From contig SUXY01000011.1 in the NCBI GenBank assembly GCA_015060705.1, positions 1 to 56,394 of the forward strand: a DNA stretch of 56,394 nt, in the 5' to 3' direction. Origin of the DNA: Bacteroides sp. GTDB taxonomy: Bacteria > Bacteroidota > Bacteroidia > Bacteroidales > Bacteroidaceae. Position 1 is the first letter of the stretch, and each line of letters begins with the position of its first letter. The notes under the pieces are model-generated. The model was not told the origin of the DNA. It was given only the letters and a program-made list of their open reading frames with translations, and searched no databases. Shown here piece by piece: positions 45,209 to 54,894 of the stretch. Both the position numbers and the translations under genes were made by a program.

Positions 45209-45571
45209 TTAACAATCAATCAAATAGGGTAGAAAGATGATACATCCGATGATAGCGGCAAAAATCGCACAAATGAGTACCGCACCTGCCGCTACATCCT
45301 TTACATCACCAGCTATCGGATGATAGTCAGGAGACACTAAATTGACTAAACGTTCGATAGCCGTATTGAATGCTTCCGCCGCTAACACTAACCCAAAGCA
45401 TATCAATACAATACACCATTCCGTTGAAGTAATTTGGAAATGAAAGCCTCCCCAGGTTACCAATGCAATCGCCGTACAATGAATCCATGCATTATGTTCT
45501 TTTTTCAAGAAACTTCCGATTCCTTGGAAAGCATAGACAAAGCTCATGATCCGTTTTTTCAATTCTTTCAT
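45209..45571 (-). CDS. dgkA: Diacylglycerol kinase family protein (DgkA-like)
   Basis: A 120-residue inner-membrane protein with three hydrophobic segments. The active-site motifs EAFNTAIE (near 66) and DVKDVAAGAVL (near 90) match small DgkA/undecaprenol kinases, which recycle diacylglycerol or phosphorylate undecaprenol for envelope synthesis. It lies four bases after the RelA/SpoT homologue on the same strand. Confidence 0.92.
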   Translation of the reverse strand: MKELKKRIMSFVYAFQGIGSFLKKEHNAWIHCTAIALVTWGGFHFQITSTEWCIVLICFGLVLAAEAFNTAIERLVNLVSPDYHPIAGDVKDVAAGAVLICAIFAAIIGCIIFLPYLIDC

Positions 45572-45575
45572 CCGA

Positions 45576-47789
45576 CTATCCTCGATTAACTTGTTTTACA
45601 CCTTTGACCGTTCTCAATTTCTTGATCAATGCTTCCAACTTAGCCGTATCGTCCACCATAACCGTCAACATGCCGGAGAAGAGTCCGTCATTCGAATCGA
45701 TGCTGATGGAGCGCAACAGGATACTGCTTTCCTTATTGATGATAGAAGTGATATTGGTTACAATACCGATATCATCATGCCCCACCACCCGGAGTGTAAT
45801 AGGGTATTGCTTTCCTTGACTCTTACCTGCCCATTTGGCTTTCACAATACGATAACCGAATCGTGCTTTCATTTCTGGTGCATTCGGACAATCCTCCCGA
45901 TGTATCTTGATACCCCCATTGATGGTTACGAATCCAAAGACTTCATCTCCATAAATCGGATTACAACACTTGGCCAATTTGAAATCCAATCCCTTCAAAT
46001 TCTGGTCAATGACCAAGACATCGTCCTTAAAGTTCTTGTCGTCCAGCGGTGCTTGGATGCTATAAGCTTCTGCACTCCGATAGAGCACTTCGTTATTGGC
46101 TTCCGTTTCTTTCTTCTTCATCTCAACGAACTTGTCGAGAATCTGATTGGCATCCAGCTTTTCAATGGCAATGTCCTGATAGAAATCGGTTACATTCTTG
46201 TATCCCAACTTCTTGATCAAACGCATCATCACGGACTCATCGTAATCAACCTTTCGGTTCTTGAACTTTCGTTCGATGGTTTCCTTGGCAAATTCCGTTT
46301 GACGGGCTTCGATTTCTTTCAAAGCCTGGCGAATCTTGGTTCGTGCTTTAGAGGTAGTTACAATGTTCAACCAATCGCGTTTCGGTGTTTGGGTGTTCGA
46401 GGTCATGATTTCCACTTGGTCTCCACTATTCAGCTTCTGACGCAACTGGACATTCTTTCCATTTACTTTAGCACCGATACATTTTGAACCAAGTTTTGTA
46501 TGGATACTGAAAGCGAAATCGAGTACAGTAGCTCCCTTGGCCAACTTAAACAAATCGCCTTTCGGAGTAAACACAAAGACTTCATCTTCATAAAGCTCCA
46601 ACTTGAACTGATCCATGACTTCCAAGTCACTACCAGCATGTTCCAAGGTCTCGCGGATAGTCGTCAACCATTCATCCAAACCACTTTCACCCTTCACTCC
46701 CTTATAACGCCAATGGGCCGCAAAACCACGTTCGGCAATATCATCCATACGTTCGGTACGAATCTGTACTTCCACCCATTTGCCTTCCGGTCCCATAACG
46801 GTCGTGTGAAGAGATTCATAGCCATTACTCTTAGGAACACTGAGCCAATCCCGCAAACGCTTCGGATTCGGCATATACATATCCGATACAATGGAGTAGA
46901 CTTGCCAACATTCCTGCTTTTCCTTCTCAAACTCAGAATCAAGGATAATTCGGATAGCAAACAAATCGTATACCCCTTCGAAAGGACATTTCTGCTTCTT
47001 CATCTTCTGATAGATGGAGTGAATGGATTTGGTTCGTCCTTTCATGTGGAACTTCAATCCGGCCTCTTCCAACTTCTTCTGAATCGGTTCGATGAATGCA
47101 GCAATGTATCGGTCTCGGGAAGCCTTTGTTTCGTTCAACTTTTCCTTGATGTGGTAGTAAATCTCCTTTTCAGTATATTTCAACGAAAGGTCTTCCAATT
47201 CGGATTTCAATTTGTAAAGCCCCAACTTATGGGCGAGGGGAGCATATAAATAGGCCGCCTCGTTAGACACTTGTTGACGGGCTTCGTCATTGGTGGAATC
47301 CTTGATTTGGCGCATCAGATTGACACGGTCGGCAATCATGATGAGGATGACTCGCATATCTTCGGCAAAAGACAACAACAGATTACGGAAATTCTCCGAT
47401 TCTACGGTTGGACTCTTGGCATATAGTTCATTGATTTTGACCAATCCCTTGATGATACCTGCAACGTCTTCTCCAAACTCTTCTTTAACAAAATCCAGTG
47501 TACACAAACCATGCTTCACCGATTCATGCAACATAATACTAAGGATAGAGGCACGCTTCATGCCAATCTCCTCCGCTACAATGACCGCGGTTTGCATATC
47601 CTTGATGATTGGATTCATGCCAAATGCATTGCGAGGAATATCACCTTGGTTTAGATACTGAATGAGATAACCTTTCAGTTTCCGACAATCATCCTTTTGA
47701 AGGGCATCGCCTGAAAGTCTGATGAGCTGCTTATATAGTGTAAAAAGTAGTTCACGTTCTTGGTCGTTGAAATAAAATCTTTCTTCCAT
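45576..47789 (-). CDS. relA: RelA/SpoT homologue, synthetase with a degenerate hydrolase
   Basis: A 737-residue long RSH protein: N-terminal HD-type hydrolase region (1-160), synthetase (about 230-345), TGS and C-terminal ACT domain. The (p)ppGpp hydrolase looks dead. The HDxxED motif reads HESVKH (88-93), DRLHNM is DRVNLM (154-159), and the first metal His near residue 58 is missing. The synthetase is intact (GRTKSIHSIYQKM, YDLFAIR, VEVQIRT). Its charged motif is RLRD (311-314), the form usually found in bifunctional enzymes rather than in RelA (EXDD). It probably makes ppGpp in starvation, and a second, SpoT-like enzyme must exist elsewhere. DgkA follows in the operon. Confidence 0.92.
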   Translation of the reverse strand: MEERFYFNDQERELLFTLYKQLIRLSGDALQKDDCRKLKGYLIQYLNQGDIPRNAFGMNPIIKDMQTAVIVAEEIGMKRASILSIMLHESVKHGLCTLDFVKEEFGEDVAGIIKGLVKINELYAKSPTVESENFRNLLLSFAEDMRVILIMIADRVNLMRQIKDSTNDEARQQVSNEAAYLYAPLAHKLGLYKLKSELEDLSLKYTEKEIYYHIKEKLNETKASRDRYIAAFIEPIQKKLEEAGLKFHMKGRTKSIHSIYQKMKKQKCPFEGVYDLFAIRIILDSEFEKEKQECWQVYSIVSDMYMPNPKRLRDWLSVPKSNGYESLHTTVMGPEGKWVEVQIRTERMDDIAERGFAAHWRYKGVKGESGLDEWLTTIRETLEHAGSDLEVMDQFKLELYEDEVFVFTPKGDLFKLAKGATVLDFAFSIHTKLGSKCIGAKVNGKNVQLRQKLNSGDQVEIMTSNTQTPKRDWLNIVTTSKARTKIRQALKEIEARQTEFAKETIERKFKNRKVDYDESVMMRLIKKLGYKNVTDFYQDIAIEKLDANQILDKFVEMKKKETEANNEVLYRSAEAYSIQAPLDDKNFKDDVLVIDQNLKGLDFKLAKCCNPIYGDEVFGFVTINGGIKIHREDCPNAPEMKARFGYRIVKAKWAGKSQGKQYPITLRVVGHDDIGIVTNITSIINKESSILLRSISIDSNDGLFSGMLTVMVDDTAKLEALIKKLRTVKGVKQVNRG

Positions 47790-47815
47790 TCTCGTCTAAA
47801 TTTATTTCTTTTGGT

Positions 47816-47823
47816 CAAAGGTA
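47816..47823 (-). promoter_or_regulatory. Promoter -7 box of relA-dgkA
   Basis: TACCTTTG on the minus strand, 26 bases above the relA start. Confidence 0.6.
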
Positions 47824-47866
47824 CTTTTTTTCTTTGGTTTATTATGAGCTTTCTACCTTTTTTTTG

Positions 47867-47874
47867 TAATTTTG
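47867..47874 (+). promoter_or_regulatory. Promoter -7 box of the DUF4301 gene
   Basis: TAATTTTG lies 57 bases above the start codon, divergent from the relA promoter. Confidence 0.55.
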
Positions 47875-47931
47875 GGCAATTATGTAGAATACTAGGAAAA
47901 TTATTAATCATAACCATTAAATTTTAATATT

Positions 47932-49449
47932 ATGTTGACAGCAGAAGACAAAGCTTTACTTGAAAAGAAAGGCATTTCTGAAGAAAAGATCGCAGAACAA
48001 TTGGCATGCTTCGAAAAAGGTTTCCCATTCTTGAAACTGGACGGAGCTGCATCAATCGAAAAAGGAATCCTCGCACCAGCTGAAGCTGAAATGAAGGCAT
48101 ACTTGGAAGCATGGGATGCTTACATGCAAGGTGAAAAGAAAATCGTAAAATTTGTTCCGGCATCAGGCGCTGCTAGCCGTATGTTCAAGAATATGTTCGA
48201 ATTCTTGGGCGCTGAATACGATGTTCCTACAACTGATTTCGAAAAGAAATTCTTTGACAACGTTCATAAGTTCGCTTTCTTTGGTGATTTGAACGCTGCT
48301 TGTGAAAAGAATAACGGTAAGGGTATCGACGCTTTGGTAGCTGAAGGTAACTACAAGGCTGTTGTAGCTAACTTGCTCGAAGCTGCTGGCTTGAACTATG
48401 GCGCTCTTCCAAAGGGCTTGTTGAAGTTCCATAGCTATGAAGATGGCGTTCGTACTCCATTGGAAGAACACTTGGTAGAAGGTGCTCTCTATGCTGCAGG
48501 TAAGACTGGTAAGGTTAATGTTCACTTCACCGTATCTACTGAACACCGCGAATTGTTCAAGGCATTGGTAGAAGAAAAGGTAGCTGCTTATGCTGCTAAG
48601 TATGGTGTAGAATACCTCGTTTCATTCTCAGAACAAAAGCCTAGCACAGATACAGTTGCTGCTGATATGGAAAACAAGCCATTCCGCGACAATGGTAAGT
48701 TGTTGTTCCGTCCAGGTGGTCACGGTGCTTTGATTGAAAACTTGAACGACCTCGATGCTGATGTTATCTTCATCAAGAACATCGACAACGTAGTTCCAGA
48801 CCGTTTGAAGGACGAAACCGTTGCTTACAAGAAGTTGATTGCTGGTGTATTGGTTACTCTCCAAAAGAAGGCTTTCGAATACCTCGAATTGTTGGATAGC
48901 GCTAAGTATACTCACGAACAATTGGAAGAAATCATCAAGTTCGTTCAGACAGACCTTTGCTGCCGTAAGGCTGACATTAAGGATTTGGAAGATGCAGACT
49001 TGGTTATCTACTTGCGCAAGAAGTTGAATCGCCCAATGCGTATTTGCGGTATGGTGAAGAACGTAGGCGAACCGGGCGGTGGTCCGTTCTTGGCTTACAA
49101 CCCTGATGGTACTGTATCATTGCAAGTTCTTGAAAGCTCTCAAATCGACATGAACGATCCTGAAAAGAAGGCAATGTTCGAAAACGGTACTCACTTCAAT
49201 CCAGTTGATTTGGTTTGTGCAGTTCGCGACTATAAGGGTAACAAGTTCAACTTGGTGAACTATGTTGATAAGGCTACAGGTTTCATTTCTTACAAGTCTA
49301 AGAGCGGTAAGGAATTGAAGGCCCTCGAACTTCCAGGTTTGTGGAACGGTGCAATGAGCGACTGGTCTACTATCTTCGTTGAAGTACCTCTTGGCACATT
49401 CAACCCGGTTAAGACCGTTAACGACTTGTTGCGTGAACAACACCAATAA
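47932..49449 (+). CDS. DUF4301 family protein
   Basis: A 505-residue cytoplasmic protein of the DUF4301 family, nearly confined to Bacteroidota. Recognised by the opening [20 protein letters not shown] and the conserved [14 protein letters not shown] near residue 75, which resembles a nucleotide-sugar pyrophosphorylase-type glycine loop. [15 protein letters not shown] lies near 262, and [17 protein letters not shown] near 370. The nucleotidyltransferase resemblance is by eye only; function unknown. Codon use suggests high expression. Own promoter and terminator. Confidence 0.8.
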   Translation: MLTAEDKALLEKKGISEEKIAEQLACFEKGFPFLKLDGAASIEKGILAPAEAEMKAYLEAWDAYMQGEKKIVKFVPASGAASRMFKNMFEFLGAEYDVPTTDFEKKFFDNVHKFAFFGDLNAACEKNNGKGIDALVAEGNYKAVVANLLEAAGLNYGALPKGLLKFHSYEDGVRTPLEEHLVEGALYAAGKTGKVNVHFTVSTEHRELFKALVEEKVAAYAAKYGVEYLVSFSEQKPSTDTVAADMENKPFRDNGKLLFRPGGHGALIENLNDLDADVIFIKNIDNVVPDRLKDETVAYKKLIAGVLVTLQKKAFEYLELLDSAKYTHEQLEEIIKFVQTDLCCRKADIKDLEDADLVIYLRKKLNRPMRICGMVKNVGEPGGGPFLAYNPDGTVSLQVLESSQIDMNDPEKKAMFENGTHFNPVDLVCAVRDYKGNKFNLVNYVDKATGFISYKSKSGKELKALELPGLWNGAMSDWSTIFVEVPLGTFNPVKTVNDLLREQHQ

Positions 49450-49463
49450 TCTTTAATATTAAT

Positions 49464-49503
49464 GAGCAGTGTCACTCCGTATGGAATGACACTGCTCTTT
49501 TTA
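49464..49503 (+). terminator. Rho-independent terminator after the DUF4301 gene
   Basis: GAGCAGTGTCA (49464-49474) pairs perfectly with TGACACTGCTC (49487-49497), followed by a T-run. Confidence 0.85.
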
Positions 49504-49520
49504 TACCTTATAATATATAT

Positions 49521-50750
49521 ATGAAGAAAATTCTCTTTCTAGCTATCGCCCTTGTAGGTATGCTTACCTCTTGCGGCCACAAGGAATATCCGTCCATCGG
49601 CGATACACACATTAACGTTTTTGAAAATACTAACATCTGCTTCCAACCGGATAAATACAAGAACTTTAATGAAGCCGACGCAGATGGCGTTATCCATTTG
49701 GTGAATGGTCGTATTATTTTAAAGAAGATTACATTGCCGGAATACAAGCGTAATGTAAATGTGACATTGACAATCAAATTGGCTTCTAACGGCGACCGTT
49801 GGGACAAGTCAGGTTCTTGCTTCGTGCTTCCCAAGGAATCAGCAATCAACTTGTTGAGCATTGCCAAGGGTGAAAATCAATTCCCGGCCGTAGATAGCAC
49901 CAAGTATGAAAAGTTAGTAGGTATTGTTCCGGGTGAAGAATATACTCCAACCATCGAATTGATGCGTTTCATGACTCCGTTCGGTGTAGGCTTCTACAAT
50001 AACCATGAAATTGGTATCAAGCGTAAACCTGTGTATATTGACGAATGGGCAGATTGTGTGACATGGATGCAAGACATTACTGACCTTTATCCAACTCTTG
50101 AAAAGGAAGCTTATGTAGGTATCTATATCGATACATGGACAGCTGAAGGTTACGTAGTAAGCATGGATTTGGATATCAAGGAAAGTCAGATTACTTGCGA
50201 TGCTTTGCCAAACCGCAAGGTAATGCCTTTGATGAATACTGTATATTACATTGGCCAAAGCTATCCTGACATCTTTGCTCGTCAAGACGTAGAAATGGAA
50301 TTCGATATGCCGAAAGATGCCAAGAACGTTCGTTTAAAATACATCGTAACCGGTCATGGTGGACATAGCGGTGGTGATGAATTCGTGAAGCGTCAGAACA
50401 TCGTATTTGTAGACGGTCAGGAAGTGATGAATTTCATTCCATGGCGTACCGACTGTGCTTCATTCCGTCGTTTCAATCCGGGTACAGGTGTATGGTTGAG
50501 AAAGCGCCTCGCCATGTATTTGGATGGAGATGGTTATTCTGAAAAAATGGTAGAAGAACCAGTAGGTTCATCCGATTTCTCCCGTTCCAACTGGTGTCCA
50601 GGTTCGGATGTCGTTCCTGAAGAAACATTGTTAGGTGATTTGAAAGCTGGTAAACATACCTTCAAGGTAAGTATTCCTGAAGCAGAACCAGTAGATGGTC
50701 ATAAATTGAATCACTGGCTTGTTTCAGCATACCTCGTTTGGGAAGAATAA
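49521..50750 (+). CDS. PNGase F-like N-glycan amidase, lipoprotein
   Basis: A 409-residue surface lipoprotein (lipobox LTSCG, Cys18) with the two PNGase F domains. These enzymes cut the Asn-GlcNAc bond and free whole N-glycans from glycoproteins. The catalytic Asp equivalent to Asp60 of PNGase F lies in GDRWD (Asp95), and [11 protein letters not shown] near residue 270 holds the second acidic residue region. The Glu118 equivalent appears as Asp204 in [17 protein letters not shown] and [13 protein letters not shown] are strongly family-like. The stop overlaps the next start (TAATG). Confidence 0.88.
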   Translation: MKKILFLAIALVGMLTSCGHKEYPSIGDTHINVFENTNICFQPDKYKNFNEADADGVIHLVNGRIILKKITLPEYKRNVNVTLTIKLASNGDRWDKSGSCFVLPKESAINLLSIAKGENQFPAVDSTKYEKLVGIVPGEEYTPTIELMRFMTPFGVGFYNNHEIGIKRKPVYIDEWADCVTWMQDITDLYPTLEKEAYVGIYIDTWTAEGYVVSMDLDIKESQITCDALPNRKVMPLMNTVYYIGQSYPDIFARQDVEMEFDMPKDAKNVRLKYIVTGHGGHSGGDEFVKRQNIVFVDGQEVMNFIPWRTDCASFRRFNPGTGVWLRKRLAMYLDGDGYSEKMVEEPVGSSDFSRSNWCPGSDVVPEETLLGDLKAGKHTFKVSIPEAEPVDGHKLNHWLVSAYLVWEE

Positions 50751-51208
50751 TGATATTCCAATTTACATACGAAACAGTGTTGGGCGACGTCACCTTTGTA
50801 GAGGAGGACGGCGCCCTTCTTGTTATCTCCATGAAATCCGACCATGGAGGTAAAGTAGCAGAAACACCTTTAATCAAAGATGCTTTCCAACAATTGTCCG
50901 AATATCTGATTGGTGAACGGAAGGAGTTTGATTTACCCATACGAATGAGAGGCACTGAATTCCAGAAGCGAGTATGGAGAGCTTTGTTAGATATTCCATA
51001 CGGTGAAACCCGAAGTTACAAACAAATAGCAGAGGCTATTGGCAACCCCAAAGGAGTGCGGGCTGTAGGCATGGCAAACAATCGCAATCAACTACTCATT
51101 GTGATTCCTTGCCATCGGGTAATTGGAGCCAGCGGGAGCTTGGTGGGGTATGGTGAAGGACTTGAAATGAAAGAGTTCTTATTGAGATTAGAAAAGAGTT
51201 TGCCATAA
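50750..51208 (+). CDS. ogt: Methylated-DNA-[protein]-cysteine S-methyltransferase
   Basis: A 152-residue suicide DNA-repair enzyme that takes alkyl groups from O6-alkylguanine. The active site is IPCHRV with Cys near residue 122, preceded by the DNA-binding helix region RGTEFQKRVWRALLDIP and YGETRSYKQIA. I chose ATG 50750 because it overlaps the previous stop as TAATG and gives the usual length. Confidence 0.93.
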   Translation: MIFQFTYETVLGDVTFVEEDGALLVISMKSDHGGKVAETPLIKDAFQQLSEYLIGERKEFDLPIRMRGTEFQKRVWRALLDIPYGETRSYKQIAEAIGNPKGVRAVGMANNRNQLLIVIPCHRVIGASGSLVGYGEGLEMKEFLLRLEKSLP

Positions 51209-51224
51209 TAGCAAACTCTTTTTA
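51192..51224. terminator. Bidirectional terminator between ogt and GNAT
   Basis: A 12-bp stem (51192-51203 with 51211-51222), a 7-base loop and A/T runs on both sides overlap the 3' ends of the two convergent genes. Confidence 0.85.
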
Positions 51225-51719
51225 TATATCCAACCCCATGATATAATCGTTCATATAATAGCCATTACCAATTGGAAAATCACCTTCATCTACTTTATGC
51301 ATTCCCATCTTCTGATAGAAGGTAAGGGCTTTATTGTATCGGTTTACATTCAATCGCATCTGACAAGGGGTAGGGTGCAGTTCCTTGATGGCTTTAATGG
51401 CTTGTTCAAAAAGCATCTTACCCAACTTCATTCCTTGGAAGGACGGGAGAACATAGATTTTCTGAAGATGAAAGGTATGTTCACCTTCGGGTTGAATGGA
51501 AAGATAACCAGCCGGCTCATTACCGCGATAAGCCAAATAGTAAATATGACCATCCTCCAACATTTGCTTGTTCAAGCTTTCTACTGAATACATCCATTCC
51601 ATCATGTATTCCAATTGTTCAGGTGAAAGTATTTCCTTATATGTATGGGGGAAGACTACTGATGCAAGGCTACGAATTACGTCAATATCTTCCGGTGTCG
51701 CTATTCTGATTTCAAACAT
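51222..51719 (-). CDS. GNAT family N-acetyltransferase
   Basis: A 165-residue acetyltransferase. The acetyl-CoA loop is SFQGMKLGKMLFEQ (near 93), preceded by strand LQKIYVLP; the NRYNKALTFYQKMGMH segment is the usual C-terminal motif. Resembles diamine or ribosomal-protein acetylase types, but the substrate is open. Own promoter. Confidence 0.88.
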   Translation of the reverse strand: MFEIRIATPEDIDVIRSLASVVFPHTYKEILSPEQLEYMMEWMYSVESLNKQMLEDGHIYYLAYRGNEPAGYLSIQPEGEHTFHLQKIYVLPSFQGMKLGKMLFEQAIKAIKELHPTPCQMRLNVNRYNKALTFYQKMGMHKVDEGDFPIGNGYYMNDYIMGLDI

Positions 51720-51753
51720 ATTCTTTTGTTTTATTGTTAAACAAATGTCGATG

Positions 51754-51761
51754 CAAATTTA
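51754..51761 (-). promoter_or_regulatory. Promoter -7 box of the GNAT gene
   Basis: TAAATTTG on the minus strand, 34 bases above the start codon. Confidence 0.55.
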
Positions 51762-51834
51762 ACGCATATCACGATTAATAAACTATCTTTTACTTAGTTT
51801 TTCGTTAAAAGATATAAATTTATAGTTCTATGTA

Positions 51835-51865
51835 TTGCAAGGTACTAATATTTTGCATACATTTG
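51835..51865 (+). promoter_or_regulatory. Promoter of the PadR-PspC operon
   Basis: TTG (51835-51837), a 20-base spacer and TACATTTG (51858-51865), 16 bases above the PadR start. Autoregulation by PadR at this site is likely but no operator is assigned. Confidence 0.65.
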
Positions 51866-51881
51866 TGCAAAACAAAGAACA

Positions 51882-52229
51882 ATGGCTATGAATGTAGATA
51901 ATGTACGCTCACAAATGCGCAAGGGGATGCTGGAATACTGCATTCTATTGTTGCTTCATCGAGAAGCCGCTTATGCTTCGGATATTATCCTGAAGCTGAA
52001 AGAAGCACATCTTATTGTGGTAGAAGGTACACTCTATCCGTTGCTCACCCGATTGAAGAACGATAATCTGTTGGCATACGAATGGGTAGAATCCACACAA
52101 GGTCCACCACGTAAGTATTATTCATTAACTCCAGAAGGGGAGAGGTTCCTCCAAGGATTGGAAGAAGCTTGGTCTGAACTGACTAATACGGTGAATCATT
52201 TAAAAAGAACTCAACACTTACTCTCATGA
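51882..52229 (+). CDS. PadR family transcriptional regulator
   Basis: A 115-residue winged-helix repressor. Typical stretches: MRKGMLEYCILLLL, then VVEGTLYPLLTRLKNDNLL in the recognition helix and wing, and GPPRKYYSLTPEGERFL. Overlaps the PspC gene by four bases (ATGA), the usual PadR-target layout, so it probably controls this operon in response to envelope or antimicrobial stress (inference). Confidence 0.93.
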   Translation: MAMNVDNVRSQMRKGMLEYCILLLLHREAAYASDIILKLKEAHLIVVEGTLYPLLTRLKNDNLLAYEWVESTQGPPRKYYSLTPEGERFLQGLEEAWSELTNTVNHLKRTQHLLS

Positions 52230-53287
52230 AGAAGACTTTCAATATCAATTTAGGCGGTATCGTCTTTCATATCGATGAAGATGCATACGAACTGCTCGAC
52301 AAGTATTTAAGTAACCTTCGCATCCACTTCAGTAAAGAAGAAGGAGCGGAAGAAATTGTACATGACATGGAACTTCGGATTTCCGAATTGTTCAGCGAAC
52401 GACTCAATGACAAGAAACAAGTCATTACTTTACTCGATGTAGAGGAAATCATTGCTCAAATGGGCAAGCCCGAAGAATTCTCAGACGACACAACACAAGA
52501 TAATCATTCATATACTCCTGATGCCACAGACAAGAAAGGTATGAAACGATTGTTCCGTGATCCGGACAATAAAGTCATGGGCGGTGTATGCGCCGGTATC
52601 GCTGCCTATTTGGGATGGGATGTAACTTTGTTACGCATCATCTTTATCGTTTTGGCATTACCTTTCTTTGTCGATGGCTTTATCTTATTCAATTGGATTG
52701 TCATTTCGTATGTGGTAGCATGGATTATCATTCCCGAAGCACAAACAGCTCCTGAAAAGTTATCCATGAAAGGGATGAAAGTCAACGTGGAAAACATTGG
52801 AAAGACCGTAACCGACGGTTTCGAGAAAGTGAACGACTTTGTGAAATCGGAAAAGCCTCGTTCCCTTCTGCAAAGAGTAGGTGAAGCCATTGTTGGCGTA
52901 GTCGGTTTTCTGATTAAATGTGTTTTGGTTATCGCAGCTATCTGCTTTACACCCGTTCTGTTTGTTGTACTCATTGTATTTGTATCCTTGTTGGCAGCTG
53001 CTACCGGTGTTATCAGTGCGGTTCCTACCATGCTCTACGAAATGATGCCTAGGATAGATTGGTCGATAGTCAATCTTTCTCCTTTTACCACTTCGTTGAT
53101 GTCCATATCGGGCATTATGGTGATTGGTATTCCTATTGTAGGATTCATCCACTTCCTGATGAGTACATTTGGTGGTTGGAAACCGATGCCGTTTGCAACT
53201 CGTGTTGTACTGATTATTTTATGGTTAGTTGCATTGGGTACGGGTACTTTCTTCATGTTTAACTTTGGCATATCTGCTATACATTAA
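52226..53287 (+). CDS. PspC domain membrane protein (long form)
   Basis: A 353-residue protein. A soluble N-terminal part of about 90 residues (NINLGGIVFHIDEDAYELLD, found in Bacteroidota PspC proteins) precedes the PspC domain at about 105-170 (FRDPDNKVMGGVCAGIAAYLGWD), with further hydrophobic segments at about 220-260, 290-310 and 325-350. PspC family proteins sense or respond to envelope stress. Part of the PadR-PspC-PspC operon. Confidence 0.9.
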   Translation: MKKTFNINLGGIVFHIDEDAYELLDKYLSNLRIHFSKEEGAEEIVHDMELRISELFSERLNDKKQVITLLDVEEIIAQMGKPEEFSDDTTQDNHSYTPDATDKKGMKRLFRDPDNKVMGGVCAGIAAYLGWDVTLLRIIFIVLALPFFVDGFILFNWIVISYVVAWIIIPEAQTAPEKLSMKGMKVNVENIGKTVTDGFEKVNDFVKSEKPRSLLQRVGEAIVGVVGFLIKCVLVIAAICFTPVLFVVLIVFVSLLAAATGVISAVPTMLYEMMPRIDWSIVNLSPFTTSLMSISGIMVIGIPIVGFIHFLMSTFGGWKPMPFATRVVLIILWLVALGTGTFFMFNFGISAIH

Positions 53288-53299
53288 CAAATTAGAATT

Positions 53300-53611
53300 A
53301 TGGAAGGAAAAAGAACACTTTATCGTGATACCGACAACAAGATGTTGGGCGGTGTCGCTTCCGGCTTGGCCGAGTATATGGGATGGGATGTAACCTTGGT
53401 TCGTTTGGCATTCGTGTTCTGTCTGTTTGCCATACAAGGTTCGGTGTTGGCTTATATCCTGGCTTGGATTATCATTCCGAGCAAGTATAGTCCTTCGGGA
53501 GGTATTGGTTTCGGCAAGATATTGTTGTTGGTTATCATCTGTGCGATGCCTATCTTCCTGTTGATGGCTTTGTTTGGATTAGCCTTTTTTACCATGTTCG
53601 CGGCTTTTTAA
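53300..53611 (+). CDS. PspC domain membrane protein (short form)
   Basis: A 103-residue protein with a stand-alone PspC domain: LYRDTDNKMLGGVASGLAEY, then GWDVTLVRLAF and a second membrane segment; a third hydrophobic segment ends the protein. It repeats the domain found in the gene just upstream (12 bases apart), a local duplication. Confidence 0.9.
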   Translation: MEGKRTLYRDTDNKMLGGVASGLAEYMGWDVTLVRLAFVFCLFAIQGSVLAYILAWIIIPSKYSPSGGIGFGKILLLVIICAMPIFLLMALFGLAFFTMFAAF

Positions 53612-53644
53612 TGGGTACAGACCTTATCTTTGGATAAAAAGAAC

Positions 53645-53652
53645 TATATTTG
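53645..53652 (+). promoter_or_regulatory. Candidate promoter -7 box upstream of purT
   Basis: TATATTTG lies 67 bases above purT. Because a terminator-like hairpin follows immediately (53656-53687), it would give an attenuated leader, or the box may be accidental. Confidence 0.4.
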
Positions 53653-53655
53653 CAA

Positions 53656-53687
53656 GCGGAGAGTCTTTTATGATTTTCCGCTTTTTT
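53656..53687 (+). terminator. Terminator hairpin between the PspC operon and purT
   Basis: A 10-bp stem (53656-53665 with 53672-53681, two G-U pairs) with a 6-base loop is followed by six T. It ends the PspC operon or acts as an attenuator in the purT leader. Confidence 0.8.
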
Positions 53688-53718
53688 ATTTGACTAAATA
53701 ACTGAAATTTTAAGATAT

Positions 53719-54888
53719 ATGACAAAAAAGATTCTATTGTTAGGTTCCGGAGAGTTGGGTAAGGAGTTTGTAATCGCAGCTCAGCGTAAGGGACAGTATG
53801 TCATTGCTTGTGATTCATACGCAGGTGCACCGGCTATGCAAGTAGCTGATGAATGTGAAGTATTCAGCATGCTTGATGGTGATGCCCTCGAAGCTGCCGT
53901 GAAAAAGCACCAACCGGATATCATCGTACCGGAAATCGAAGCAATCCGTACAGAACGTCTTTACGACTTCGAAAAGCAAGGTATTCAGGTAGTACCGAGT
54001 GCTAAGGCTGTGAACTATACCATGAACCGTAAGGCTATCCGTGACCTTGCAGCAAAAGAATTGGGATTGAAGACAGCCAAGTATTTCTATGCAAAGTCTT
54101 TGGAAGAATTGAAAGAAGCTGCAAAAGAAATCGGTTTCCCATGTGTGGTCAAGCCGTTGATGTCTTCATCGGGTAAGGGTCAGTCGTTGGTAAAGAATGC
54201 CGATGACCTTGAACAAGCTTGGATTTATGGTTGCGAAGGTAGCCGTGGTGATATCAAGGAACTCATCATCGAAGAATTCATTAAGTTCGATAGCGAAATT
54301 ACTTTGCTCACTGTTACTCAACAAAATGGCCCAACTTTGTTCTGTGCTCCAATCGGCCACGTACAGAAGGGTGGCGACTACCGTGAAAGCTTCCAACCGG
54401 CACCGATTGAACCGGATCATTTGAAGGAAGCTCAACGCATGGCTGCCAAGGTAACTGAAGCATTGACTGGTGCAGGCATCTGGGGTGTGGAATTCTTTTT
54501 GAGTCATGAAAATGGTGTTTACTTCTCGGAACTTTCTCCACGTCCACATGATACAGGTATGGTGACATTGGCAGGCACTCAGAATTTGAACGAATTCGAA
54601 CTTCATTGCCGTGCAGTCCTTGGTTTACCAATTCCTGAAATCACCCAGGAACGTATGGGTGCCAGCGCAGTGATTCTTTCACCGATTGCCAGCAAGGAAG
54701 CTCCCCGCTACCGTGGCGAAGAAGAAGTTTGCAAGGAAACCAATACTTATCTCCGTATCTTCGGCAAGCCGTTCACTAAGGTCAACCGCCGTATGGGCGT
54801 GGTGGTAAGCTATGCACCAAACGGAAGTGACCTCGATGCCCTTCGCGACAAGTGCAAGGCTGCTGCTGCCAAGGTAGAAGTTTATTGA
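53719..54888 (+). CDS. purT: Formate-dependent phosphoribosylglycinamide formyltransferase
   Basis: A 389-residue ATP-grasp enzyme of purine synthesis that joins formate to GAR using ATP, avoiding folate. Seen: the N-terminal [25 protein letters not shown], the ATP-grasp [14 protein letters not shown] near residue 145 and [15 protein letters not shown] near 272. Length is normal. The LuxR-type gene follows after six bases. Confidence 0.95.
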   Translation: MTKKILLLGSGELGKEFVIAAQRKGQYVIACDSYAGAPAMQVADECEVFSMLDGDALEAAVKKHQPDIIVPEIEAIRTERLYDFEKQGIQVVPSAKAVNYTMNRKAIRDLAAKELGLKTAKYFYAKSLEELKEAAKEIGFPCVVKPLMSSSGKGQSLVKNADDLEQAWIYGCEGSRGDIKELIIEEFIKFDSEITLLTVTQQNGPTLFCAPIGHVQKGGDYRESFQPAPIEPDHLKEAQRMAAKVTEALTGAGIWGVEFFLSHENGVYFSELSPRPHDTGMVTLAGTQNLNEFELHCRAVLGLPIPEITQERMGASAVILSPIASKEAPRYRGEEEVCKETNTYLRIFGKPFTKVNRRMGVVVSYAPNGSDLDALRDKCKAAAAKVEVY

Positions 54889-54894
54889 TGAACG

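Noticed and set aside
53645..53718. Purine riboswitch before purT
   Set aside because: The leader is too short and has only a terminator hairpin; no conserved purine aptamer is visible.
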